DNA of 64,000 nt from Gracilimonas mengyeensis. GTDB lineage: Bacteria; Bacteroidota; Rhodothermia; Balneolales; Balneolaceae. The notes under the pieces are model-generated. The model ran no database searches and was not told the DNA's origin. It worked only from the letters and a program-made list of their open reading frames with translations. Position numbers and translations under genes: made by a program. Shown piece by piece: positions 7,659 to 15,244 of the stretch. Where the stretch lies: the NCBI RefSeq assembly GCF_900182705.1, contig NZ_FXTP01000001.1:248001-312000 (forward strand), read 5' to 3'. Numbering within the stretch: the first letter of the stretch is position 1; every line of letters starts with the position of its first letter.

Positions 7659-9463
7659 AAACAGTAAAGAAAATGAGTTACGCATACAGCACGGCATTCG
7701 CCTTATTTTTATGTATGGCGGTTTTTTCAACCGGCCAGCAAGTGATGGCGCAGGAAATCATTGATCCACTCAGGGAATATACCAATCCCGAGGAAGTGGT
7801 AACCTTTGACCGAAATACCTCATACACTGAGGCTATAGAAGTAATTAACACCTTTGCGCAGGAGTTTGATGATAAGTTTATTGTTGATAACACGGCCCGA
7901 TCTGGAGAACTGGGGGTGAATTTGCCACCCATGCATTGGAAAGATGCATTGCGTTATATCCTTCGCTTTGAAAACCTCCAGCTCACAGAGTATGAAGATT
8001 TCTATGAAATCAGCGTCCCCAAAGAAGAAGCAAATGTAAGCAAACAGGCAAATGCTACCGGTGTCGGCCAGCAATCCGAAATTCTGGCCACAACCGATAC
8101 CCGTGAAGTTCGCATCAATGCTACTTTCTTTGAAGGTAACAAACGGGCATTGCAGGAAATTGGCATTGACTGGTCTACACTTACCAGCGACATACCCGAG
8201 AACCTAAGTGAATTTGTATCGGGAGAAGGGGGAGAGACAGTACCTTCTTCAACATTGAATGATCAATTTGTAGCCGTTAATTCTTTCAATGCTTCCAGCG
8301 TATCACAGAATGCCTTTAACGCGATGGTTAATTTCGGGGAATTTGGTCCTGGAATCAGTGTTCAGGCTCTTTTCAGTGCTTTTGAAGCAGATAACCTCGG
8401 TAAAGTTTTGGCCACGCCATCAATTAAAGTGGTTGACGGACAAGAAGGGAACATCCAGGTGGGACAGGATTTTTCCATCAAGCAAAGAGATATTGCCGGA
8501 AACGTTACCGACAACTTTGTAAGTACCGGTACTATCCTTACGGTCACCCCGAATATCATCACGCAAGGAGATACTTCTTTTATTTACCTTGATTTGGAGG
8601 TTGAACGTTCTACTGCCCAGCCTGATGTGGTAAGTACCATTGTGAACAAGCAGGAAGCAACAACTTCTGCTATTTTGATGGACGGTGAGTCAACCTACGT
8701 TGCCGGTTTATATCGTACAGAAGAGACCTCGGTGCGTCGCGGAGTTCCTATCCTGAAAGACTTGCCAGGCTGGTTTTTCGGTCTTCGTTACTTGTTTGGA
8801 TATAATTCCAATGACTATCTGGAAAATGAGCTTATCATCATTGTACAAGCGGAACTGATTGAACCGGTTAAAACTCGTATTTCAAACAAATTGGAAACCA
8901 AACGTGATGTATTAAACAGTACGCGTGACCGTATGCGGAATGATCTTGACCGGGTATTCGAATCCGCTGAATCACCTTTCCCACCAGAAGATGATGCAGC
9001 TGCTAAATCCCAGGATTCAGTAGCAGCTGAAGAGGAAGTTTTGGAGCCAGAAGTCACTGAAACCGAAACTACTGATGAGCCAGAGCTCACCGAAGAGCAA
9101 CAAGAAATGGCGGAAGAGCTTAGCATGCCCGTAGAACATCCCGAATTGATGATGGTGGTTCCAAAAGCCTTCGATTTAAATGAATTTTTGGAGCGACAGC
9201 AAAACGGAGAGGTAGTAGAAGAAACCGATTCTGATCTAAAGTATTTTGTGATTGGAGGATCCTTCCTGGTTCCAAGAAATGCTCAAAACTTTAAAGAAAC
9301 TTTAGCTGAAGAGGGATGGGACACACGGATTTTATTCAACCCTGAAACCCGCTTTAATTACGTAGCCTACGAGGGCTTCTCTGATTTTGATGAAGCAGTG
9401 GAAAGAACCTTGGAATTACGAGGTAGTATCAACGACGAGGCTTGGTTATTTACGCTTAGATAG
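7655..9463 (+). CDS. Secretin (PilQ/GspD family) with C-terminal SPOR-like domain
   Basis: This is an outer-membrane pore protein for pilus or secretion-substrate passage. The 602-residue precursor has a signal peptide with a likely cut after Met-Ala-Gln near residue 33. An N-domain/STN-like segment follows (about 45-125), then the secretin core (about 145-400). The core contains the conserved Val-Pro-Ile-Leu-Lys-Asp-Leu-Pro stretch and ends with Glu-Leu-Ile-Ile-Ile-Val. An acidic, Glu/Thr-rich linker (about 430-520) leads to a final 75 residues beginning Tyr-Phe-Val-Ile-Gly-Gly-Ser-Phe. This resembles a SPOR peptidoglycan-binding domain. Usual secretins carry AMIN domains at the N terminus rather than SPOR at the C terminus. 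The gene is translationally coupled to the PilO-like gene. Confidence 0.82.
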   Translation: MKTVKKMSYAYSTAFALFLCMAVFSTGQQVMAQEIIDPLREYTNPEEVVTFDRNTSYTEAIEVINTFAQEFDDKFIVDNTARSGELGVNLPPMHWKDALRYILRFENLQLTEYEDFYEISVPKEEANVSKQANATGVGQQSEILATTDTREVRINATFFEGNKRALQEIGIDWSTLTSDIPENLSEFVSGEGGETVPSSTLNDQFVAVNSFNASSVSQNAFNAMVNFGEFGPGISVQALFSAFEADNLGKVLATPSIKVVDGQEGNIQVGQDFSIKQRDIAGNVTDNFVSTGTILTVTPNIITQGDTSFIYLDLEVERSTAQPDVVSTIVNKQEATTSAILMDGESTYVAGLYRTEETSVRRGVPILKDLPGWFFGLRYLFGYNSNDYLENELIIIVQAELIEPVKTRISNKLETKRDVLNSTRDRMRNDLDRVFESAESPFPPEDDAAAKSQDSVAAEEEVLEPEVTETETTDEPELTEEQQEMAEELSMPVEHPELMMVVPKAFDLNEFLERQQNGEVVEETDSDLKYFVIGGSFLVPRNAQNFKETLAEEGWDTRILFNPETRFNYVAYEGFSDFDEAVERTLELRGSINDEAWLFTLR

Positions 9464-9480
9464 AAAAGGCTCGGGTAATT

Positions 9481-9503
9481 CCTGAATTGAAGCTTAATTC
9501 AGG
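9481..9503. terminator. Hairpin between converging secretin and hydrolase genes
   Basis: CCTGAATT (9481-9488) and AATTCAGG (9496-9503) form a perfect 8-bp stem with a 7-base loop. It lies between the secretin stop (9463) and the end of the opposite-strand hydrolase. The following bases (TGCTGTTTT) give only a modest T-run, so termination efficiency is uncertain. Confidence 0.45.
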
Positions 9504-10281
9504 AGTGCTGTTTTAAATACTGTATGGAAACACGGTTGAAAGACCCCGGTCGCTCTACATTGCACACATGCCCGCAGTTTTCAATCACCTTTAAGGTTGA
9601 ATTTTTGTGCTTCTCTACGATTTGTTTAACGGGCGGTAAAAACATGTGGTCTTCACTGCCCATCACATAAAGCATGGGAGATTTCACTTCTTTTTCTTTG
9701 AAGTATCTCAGCAGGGGATTCACCTCGTTGGTAAGCTTAAACCAGCGCAAAAACTCTTTTTGATATAATTTCTTTGCCTCCCGGATAAACATATTTCTGG
9801 ACTTAGCGTGATGTTTTCGGGGCATGATAATCCAGGCAAAAAAGCGGTAGAGCCACATATATGGGATGATTCTCTTGAACATATGTCCCAAAAATACCAG
9901 AATTCTGGAGCGAATGTTTAGCCGTGTGATGGCTCCGCAGAGAACAGAAGACTTCACGCGTTCGGGGGCCACTTCAGCAATGGTTCTTATAATGATGGTA
10001 CCTAACGAAACGCCAATAAAATGAGCCTTTTCAATGCCCAGATGATCCAGCACATCCAGTACATCACGGCTGATAAACTCAAAAGAATAATTCTCTTCGT
10101 AATACTTTTGCAGCAAATCCTTTGATTTACCGTGACCACGTAAATCTACCAACAACACATTAAAGTGCTCTTTAAAATCCCTCAGCTGGTTAAACCAGAT
10201 AGATGAGCTTCCACCGGCACCGTGTACAAACACAACCCAGTCTCTCTCTTCCGAGGATATAAATTCTTTATAGTACAACAT
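9499..10281 (-). CDS. Alpha/beta hydrolase-fold protein
   Basis: A 260-residue single-domain alpha/beta hydrolase without signal peptide. The oxyanion-hole motif His-Gly-Ala-Gly-Gly lies at about 20-24. The nucleophile elbow GVSLG places Ser92 at the active site. Asp211 (in GSEDH) and His238 (in NCGHV) complete a canonical Ser-Asp-His triad. Length and motifs fit the broad lipase/esterase/carboxylesterase group, and the substrate cannot be told from sequence. It lies convergent to the pilus operon and divergent from the OlsB-like acyltransferase gene across a 151-bp intergenic region. A lipid-related substrate would fit the neighbours on the other strand but is speculation. Confidence 0.85.
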   Translation of the reverse strand: MLYYKEFISSEERDWVVFVHGAGGSSSIWFNQLRDFKEHFNVLLVDLRGHGKSKDLLQKYYEENYSFEFISRDVLDVLDHLGIEKAHFIGVSLGTIIIRTIAEVAPERVKSSVLCGAITRLNIRSRILVFLGHMFKRIIPYMWLYRFFAWIIMPRKHHAKSRNMFIREAKKLYQKEFLRWFKLTNEVNPLLRYFKEKEVKSPMLYVMGSEDHMFLPPVKQIVEKHKNSTLKVIENCGHVCNVERPGSFNRVSIQYLKQHS

Positions 10282-10432
10282 ATAGTTAATAGAATTATCG
10301 CAGGCGGTACTAAATTAAAACCTTAATTATGATATAAAAAGGCCAGAACAATATCACAACAATTTGTAAATATAATGTTAAAGAACAGGGTATAGTTTCA
10401 ATGACAAACCAATTTTTAAGTACGGAGAAACT

Positions 10433-11224
10433 ATGCCAGGTATATTACAGAAAACTACACAGTCACCATCCACTATTGCAGGGCTTAATATTAAGTCCGG
10501 TAAGTACACCGTGCGTTTCGCGCAGGGTCGGAATGAAGTTGAAGAAGCTTTAAGGCTCAGGTTCAGGGTTTTTAACCTCGAAATGGGGAAGGGCTATACG
10601 CGTTCCTATTTTGATTTTTTGGATGAAGACGAGTTTGACCGTTATTGCCATCACCTGGTAGTGGTGGAAAACAGTACCCAAGAGGTTGTAGGGACTTATC
10701 GGCTTCAGGATGTTAACACGGCCGAGCAGGGCAGAGGGTTTTATACGGCCTCCGAGTTTGCCATTCACCTGTTTCCTTCCCGGATTTTATTAAATGCCAT
10801 CGAACTTGGCCGGGCCTGCATAGAAAAATCACACCGAAATAGCCGCGTGTTGTATTTGCTATGGAAAGGTATTGCCCAGTACGCTCAGCTGATGGGCATG
10901 CGATATCTTTTTGGATGTTGTTCCCTGAATACCATGGAAGCAGAAGAAGCATGGACCGTTTTCAGGCAATTAAAGCGTGGCGATCATCTTCATCCTGACT
11001 ATCACATTTTGCCTAGTCCAAAATTCAGATGTTTGAAACCGGATGCAGAGGCTAAAAGTGATACCCCGGTAATGCTTCCCCAGTTATTTGAACTATATCT
11101 GAAGTTAGGTGCAAAAGTCTGCAGTCCACCGGCATTGGATAAAGCATTTCAAACAACCGATTTCCTGATATTGTTGGATTTAGAACAATTATCAACCCAA
11201 ACAAAAAACCTGTTTTTCAAATAG
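10433..11224 (+). CDS. OlsB-like N-acyltransferase (GNAT fold, hemolysin/ornithine acyltransferase family)
   Basis: A 263-residue protein of the Acetyltransf_5-type family, which includes OlsB (ornithine N-acyltransferase, making lyso-ornithine lipid from 3-hydroxyacyl-ACP). N-terminal residues about 22-60 carry the family pattern Val-Arg-Phe-Ala-Gln then Ala-Leu-Arg-Leu-Arg-Phe-Arg-Val-Phe. A Glu-Leu-Gly-Arg-Ala-Cys motif near 125-130 is characteristic of the family. The gene after it, starting about 20 bp downstream, encodes a PlsC-type acyltransferase, the expected OlsA partner; this OlsB-OlsA pairing is the main support for a lipid role. An AGTACGGAGAAACT stretch before the ATG contains a GGAG ribosome binding site. 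An alternative is N-acylation of another amino acid or a PEP-CTERM-linked acyl transfer. Confidence 0.68.
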   Translation: MPGILQKTTQSPSTIAGLNIKSGKYTVRFAQGRNEVEEALRLRFRVFNLEMGKGYTRSYFDFLDEDEFDRYCHHLVVVENSTQEVVGTYRLQDVNTAEQGRGFYTASEFAIHLFPSRILLNAIELGRACIEKSHRNSRVLYLLWKGIAQYAQLMGMRYLFGCCSLNTMEAEEAWTVFRQLKRGDHLHPDYHILPSPKFRCLKPDAEAKSDTPVMLPQLFELYLKLGAKVCSPPALDKAFQTTDFLILLDLEQLSTQTKNLFFK

Positions 11225-11231
11225 AAATTGT

Positions 11232-11239
11232 TAATTTTG
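11232..11239 (+). promoter_or_regulatory. TAnnTTTG promoter-like box just upstream of the PlsC-type gene
   Basis: TAATTTTG at 11232-11239 matches the -7 consensus TAnnTTTG known from Bacteroidetes primary-sigma promoters. It sits 6 bases before the ATG at 11246, which would give a near-leaderless transcript. No convincing TTG -33 box is seen at the standard spacing. Confidence 0.35.
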
Positions 11240-11245
11240 CCCTCT

Positions 11246-12055
11246 ATGAATCTGATAAGGGCAATACTACGTTTATTGGTTTTTCTGATTGTAACCTTAG
11301 GCCTGTACACAGTGATTATGCTTTGTGCAATTGCTTCGTTTACAGGGTTGAATTATGAAAAATACAGAGGCTACCTGCTCAAAGTATGGGGCAGGTGTTC
11401 CTGTGCAATTCTGAATTTGAACATTCACACAGAAAACGAAGCCCCCGAGCCTCCCTTTTTGGTGGTTTCCAATCATTTAAGCTATCTGGACATCTTTGTG
11501 TTGTTTTCACAATTACGATGCCTTTTTGTGGCTAAAAGTGATGTAAAGGCATGGCCGCTGGCAGGTTTCATTATTCGAACCTGCGGCATTCTTTTTATAG
11601 ACCGAAACCGAAAAAGAGATGTAAAACGGGTAAACAGCCTCATATCCAGGAACATAAATGAAAATCAGGGGATCATTTTATTTCCCGAAGGCACAACTAG
11701 TCCGGGCATTGAAATACTGCCCCTTAAAACATCATTGTTAAATTACCCGGCCAGCCAAAGCTTTCCGGTACATTATGTAACCCTTTCTTACCAAACCAAA
11801 GATCCGGATTATCCGGCCCATACCCATGTGTGCTGGTGGCAGGATATTTCTTTTGTCCATCATTTTTGGGAATTTCTTAAAATCAAAGAAACCCATGTAA
11901 GCATGAAATTTGGGAAGTCCGGGATCGTTAACGCAGATCGTAAACAACTGGCAGAAACTTTACACAAAAAGATGAGTGGTGATTTGAAGCCTGTAATAAC
12001 AGCTTCAGAATTCTATAAAAAGCATGACGACTATAAATCTATGTTACCAGTATAG
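11246..12055 (+). CDS. PlsC-family lysophospholipid/lyso-ornithine lipid acyltransferase
   Basis: A 1-acyl-glycerol-3-phosphate acyltransferase fold of about 269 residues. An N-terminal membrane anchor lies at about residues 3-30. Catalytic block I, Asn-His-Leu-Ser-Tyr-Leu-Asp (an NHxxxxD motif), lies near 80. Block III, Phe-Pro-Glu-Gly-Thr-Thr-Ser, follows near 150. I chose ATG 11246 over the in-frame TTG at 11228 because the hydrophobic N-terminus begins right after it. With the OlsB-like gene upstream it most plausibly acylates lyso-ornithine lipid (OlsA role), although a general PlsC role on lysophosphatidate cannot be excluded. A GTG start of the DedA gene follows 2 bp after the stop, so the three genes form an operon. 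Confidence 0.8.
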   Translation: MNLIRAILRLLVFLIVTLGLYTVIMLCAIASFTGLNYEKYRGYLLKVWGRCSCAILNLNIHTENEAPEPPFLVVSNHLSYLDIFVLFSQLRCLFVAKSDVKAWPLAGFIIRTCGILFIDRNRKRDVKRVNSLISRNINENQGIILFPEGTTSPGIEILPLKTSLLNYPASQSFPVHYVTLSYQTKDPDYPAHTHVCWWQDISFVHHFWEFLKIKETHVSMKFGKSGIVNADRKQLAETLHKKMSGDLKPVITASEFYKKHDDYKSMLPV

Positions 12056-12057
12056 GA

Positions 12058-12894
12058 GTGACAGCCTTGAAGAGTATTGTTAGTACACTTTTAGCGTGGC
12101 TGTTGCTATCGTTTAGTGTTGTATCAGTTCATAGCTTAGCCAATGGATCAGTTAGGGGATACCAGGGTACTGAAATATCAGTGCTACAAGCAGATTCTTC
12201 AGAAAGCGATTCAGCAGCCTATCAGACTAACCGAAAGGATAGCCTGGAAGAAATCGTGCCATACTTGGACAGGGTAGAGAATGAGTCGGGGACCACACTA
12301 ATCGTTATATACTTTTTTCTGATTGTGTTAACCAGTTTTATGAGTGAAGACTTAGCCTGTATAGGGGCTGGTTTGATGGTTGCACAGGGATTGCTGGAAT
12401 TCTGGCCAGCCGCTGCTGCCGCCTTAACAGGTATCTTTGTGGGGGATTACGGATTATATTTTGCCGGACGGATATTGGGAGATTCTGTATTTAGAACAAA
12501 GCCGTTATCATGGATCATTAGTGAAGATACTTTGGAATCGTCTACAAAATGGTTTGAAAATAAAGGCCCCATTATAATGGTCATCAGTCGTTTTGTACCC
12601 GGCAGCCGTTTGCCGGTATATTTAAGTGCTGGAATGCTTAAAACAGGTTTCTGGACCTTCACACTTTACTTTGGAGTTACTGCCGCTCTTTGGACGCCTA
12701 TCTTTGTTTGGCTTTCCGTTATAGCCGGTCACGAAATTTTAGCTTATTACGATCACTACGACCAATATGCTATTTGGGTGATGCTGGCAGTTGTTGTTGT
12801 TTTGTATCTGATGTATAAATATTTGCTGCCATTATTTACGGTAAGGGGCCGTAGAATAGCCTGGCAGAAGATTAAGCAGTTACTTGGTAAATAG
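12058..12894 (+). CDS. DedA/VTT-domain membrane protein
   Basis: A 278-residue inner-membrane protein with a GTG start. Residues 1-26 form a signal-peptide-like helix followed by a polar, Ser-rich stretch (about 30-80) not usual in DedA. The VTT domain begins near 80 with a helix containing Ser-Glu-Asp-Leu. It contains the DedA hallmark Gly-Asp-Tyr-Gly-Leu-Tyr-Phe-Ala-Gly-Arg and the motif Arg-Phe-Val-Pro-Gly-Ser-Arg-Leu-Pro. DedA proteins act as lipid scramblases or flippases, for example recycling undecaprenyl phosphate or phosphatidylethanolamine. Its place 2 bp after a lipid acyltransferase suggests handling of the operon's lipid product, which is inference. Confidence 0.85.
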   Translation: MTALKSIVSTLLAWLLLSFSVVSVHSLANGSVRGYQGTEISVLQADSSESDSAAYQTNRKDSLEEIVPYLDRVENESGTTLIVIYFFLIVLTSFMSEDLACIGAGLMVAQGLLEFWPAAAAALTGIFVGDYGLYFAGRILGDSVFRTKPLSWIISEDTLESSTKWFENKGPIIMVISRFVPGSRLPVYLSAGMLKTGFWTFTLYFGVTAALWTPIFVWLSVIAGHEILAYYDHYDQYAIWVMLAVVVVLYLMYKYLLPLFTVRGRRIAWQKIKQLLGK

Positions 12895-13000
12895 TTATAG
12901 ATTGCACTATCGCTAATCGATTTCGGTAATATTGATCAGCTCTTGTGATAAAATATCTCAATACCTGATAATTTATCTGCAAGTGCAGCCAAATTCTTTG

Positions 13001-13008
13001 TAATTTTG
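13001..13008 (+). promoter_or_regulatory. TAnnTTTG promoter-like box of tmk
   Basis: TAATTTTG lies 4 bases before the tmk ATG at 13013 and matches the Bacteroidetes -7 consensus. With a TSS a few bases downstream the message would start at or next to the start codon. The upstream -33 element is not clear. Confidence 0.35.
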
Positions 13009-13012
13009 GGGC

Positions 13013-13630
13013 ATGCTGATAACATTTGAAGGAATAGACGGAAGTGGTAAATCCACACAAATAGCTTTGTTGAAAGAGGCTTTGGCTGAACAAGGTCTCA
13101 CTGCTCGTGTATTTCGGGAGCCCGGAGGTACCGATGTTTCTGAAATGATAAGGGGCATGCTGCTAAACCCTGAGCTGGATATTGATCCGGTGACTGAATT
13201 GCTGCTTTTTTCTTCTGCACGATCTCAACTGGTGGCCGAAAAGCTACAGCCGCTTTTAGAAGAAAACGAGATTGTAATTTTAGATCGTTTCTTTGACTCT
13301 ACAACTGCTTACCAAGGCTACGGCCGAAACAGCTTACCCATTGCCCAAATCCAGCAGATCAATGAGGTAGCCACGCACGGCATCAAACCCGATGTGACCT
13401 TTTATCTGCAAGTTTCTCCAGAAGAAGCAGCTGCCCGCACCAGCCGTTTTCAAAAAGACAGGATGGAGCAAGCAGGGAACAGCTTTTTCCAAAAAGTGTT
13501 TCATGGATTCGAAAAGATGGCCAAAGAATACCCACGTTTCAGGACGATTAAGTCTGCCGATGACCCAAAAACAGTTCATCAGGAAATACTAAAACACCTG
13601 GAACCATTATTAAAAGAGATAGGGGACTGA
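13013..13630 (+). CDS. tmk: Thymidylate kinase
   Basis: Phosphorylates dTMP to dTDP in the cytoplasm for DNA synthesis. The 205-residue protein has the P-loop GIDGSGKST at about 7-15, the Arg-Glu-Pro-Gly-Gly-Thr motif near 35-40 and the Asp-Arg-Phe motif at 91-93 (DR[YFH] in the family). The LID region contains several Arg/Lys residues near 140-155. Length is standard. The ATG lies directly after a TAATTTTG box, with no Shine-Dalgarno. It stands alone, about 120 bp after the DedA gene. Confidence 0.95.
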   Translation: MLITFEGIDGSGKSTQIALLKEALAEQGLTARVFREPGGTDVSEMIRGMLLNPELDIDPVTELLLFSSARSQLVAEKLQPLLEENEIVILDRFFDSTTAYQGYGRNSLPIAQIQQINEVATHGIKPDVTFYLQVSPEEAAARTSRFQKDRMEQAGNSFFQKVFHGFEKMAKEYPRFRTIKSADDPKTVHQEILKHLEPLLKEIGD

Positions 13631-13816
13631 ATAGGCCTTTTAAATTATATTTCTTTAAAAACAGGAAAAAAAAAGTATTTATAAAGGATGATAATTGAGG
13701 CTTAATCAATTTATCCTTAAATTTAGAACAATCTGGATGAGTCCTGCCTATTTCCATGACAACCAGTTCATCAAAAGAATACAATTCTAACGATCATAAC
13801 TACCAAGTAATAAATT

Positions 13817-14308
13817 ATGGCGCACGAAAGAATCGAAATTGATTTACCTCTTGCCAAAGTGTATGAGCTTCTCAGCAACCCCGTTGAATTCCCTAAGTTT
13901 TTGGAGCGCATAGACAAAGTGGAGCGAGTCAACTCTCAAACCTTCGAATATAAAACTACCATCGAAGACGAAGAGTTCCAGTGGACAACCAATATTATTG
14001 ACAATCTCCGGAACACCCGTTTTGCTTGGATTACCATCAATGGTAACCTGAATCAAACCGGAACTATTCGTTTTACTCCGCTTGATAATGGTGAGCGCAC
14101 GCGCGTAGAATTCTCTTTAGACTACCGGACTTTCTTCGGAGAGCCTGAAGATGGTCTCGCTTCTTTTATTGAAGATTCCCCAAAACAGCTGGCTGAAGAT
14201 CTTAAAAAATTCAAAGAATTGGCTGAAAGCGGAACCTTCAAAGATATGTCTCTTGAGTCAGACAGCGACGCAGAGTCGGAAGAAGCTGAAGAGGAAGTTA
14301 CCGCCTAA
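13817..14308 (+). CDS. SRPBCC/AHSA1-like START-domain protein
   Basis: A 163-residue cytoplasmic protein of the SRPBCC superfamily. It begins with the pattern Ile-Asp-Leu-Pro-Leu-Ala-Lys-Val-Tyr-Glu-Leu-Leu-Ser-Asn-Pro, typical of the first strand and helix of polyketide-cyclase/AHSA1 domains. Beta strands with a Trp-Thr-Thr-Asn pattern follow, then a long C-terminal helix (about 115-145). The last 20 residues are a Glu/Asp/Ser-rich acidic tail outside the fold. Ligand and role are unknown; related proteins bind small hydrophobic ligands or act as HSP90 ATPase activators. A strong terminator directly follows, so it is transcribed separately from aroE. Confidence 0.72.
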   Translation: MAHERIEIDLPLAKVYELLSNPVEFPKFLERIDKVERVNSQTFEYKTTIEDEEFQWTTNIIDNLRNTRFAWITINGNLNQTGTIRFTPLDNGERTRVEFSLDYRTFFGEPEDGLASFIEDSPKQLAEDLKKFKELAESGTFKDMSLESDSDAESEEAEEEVTA

Positions 14309-14340
14309 GGTATTTCAAATTAATTTATTTACATTTATCA

Positions 14341-14370
14341 ATGCGCATCTAAACGATGCGCATTTTTTTT
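14341..14370 (+). terminator. Rho-independent terminator after the SRPBCC gene
   Basis: ATGCGCATC (14341-14349), loop TAAAC and GATGCGCAT (14355-14363) form a perfect 9-bp stem followed by seven T residues (14364-14370). It is a textbook intrinsic terminator on the + strand, 33 bp after the SRPBCC stop. The T-run overlaps the upstream TTG alternative start of aroE, which argues for the ATG at 14390. Confidence 0.85.
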
Positions 14371-14389
14371 GTCCATCAAACCCTTTTAC

Positions 14390-15244
14390 ATGGAATTTGC
14401 TGAATTTCTAAAGTCTCAAACCTCACAAAAACCCCATTACCTGCTTATAGGGAGTCCGGTTACGCATAGTGTTTCCCCGCTGATGCATAATACGGCCTTG
14501 GAACACCACGGATTAAAGGCGGAGTATCATGCAGTCTCGGTCAAAAATAGCGAAATAAGCACACTCATCGCGCATTTCAATCGACTGGAGTTCTTAGGGG
14601 CCAATGTGACCATTCCCTACAAAGAAACACTTTTTGATGCCATGGATACGCTGGGCATGGAAGCAGCCCAGATTGAGGCCATTAATACCATCGTAAAGAG
14701 GGACGGCAAGATTATAGGCGAAAACACCGATGAATATGGTTTCAGAGTTCCTATTGAGGAGTTTGAAGATGTATTGCCTGGTGAACGTGCTGTTATTTTT
14801 GGAACCGGAGGCGCTACCAAAGCTATTTGTTACGCTCTGCGGGAAATGGGAATTGAGGAAATTGTAATGGTTTCCCGTCGGCCGGGTAATTATGATGCAC
14901 AGCCCTCAGATATTGTGATGTGCAATTACGACAACTGGGCGGCCTATGGGGAAGAGGCTACCATCATCATAAATGCTACACCTTTGGGCATGGTGCCCAA
15001 TACGGATGCCTCACCGGTTCCGCCCGAAGACACAGGAATTCTGGAAGGCAAAATCTGTTATGACATTGTGTACAATCCACGCGAAACTACGTTCTTAAAA
15101 CAAGCAAAAGAGGCGGGCGGAGAGCCTGTAGGAGGTCTGGATATGCTCATCTATCAGGGAGCGAAGTCATTTAAACTGTGGACCGGGCAAGAATTTCCTT
15201 TAGGAAAAATTAAAATGAAACTGGATGATGTCTTCCCAAATTAA
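14390..15244 (+). CDS. aroE: Shikimate dehydrogenase (NADP+)
   Basis: Reduces 3-dehydroshikimate to shikimate in the aromatic amino acid pathway. The 284-residue protein shows the substrate motif Ser-Val-Ser-Pro (27-30) and the catalytic Lys in Asn-Val-Thr-Ile-Pro-Tyr-Lys. It also has Glu-Asn-Thr-Asp carrying the paired Asp, and the NADP-binding GTGGATKA loop. Near the C terminus Gly-Gly-Leu-Asp-Met-Leu-Ile-Tyr-Gln-Gly matches the family. I chose ATG 14390 because the in-frame TTG at 14369 lies within the preceding terminator. The stop overlaps the start of the downstream pgeF-like gene by about 20 bp, indicating coupling. Confidence 0.94.
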   Translation: MEFAEFLKSQTSQKPHYLLIGSPVTHSVSPLMHNTALEHHGLKAEYHAVSVKNSEISTLIAHFNRLEFLGANVTIPYKETLFDAMDTLGMEAAQIEAINTIVKRDGKIIGENTDEYGFRVPIEEFEDVLPGERAVIFGTGGATKAICYALREMGIEEIVMVSRRPGNYDAQPSDIVMCNYDNWAAYGEEATIIINATPLGMVPNTDASPVPPEDTGILEGKICYDIVYNPRETTFLKQAKEAGGEPVGGLDMLIYQGAKSFKLWTGQEFPLGKIKMKLDDVFPN

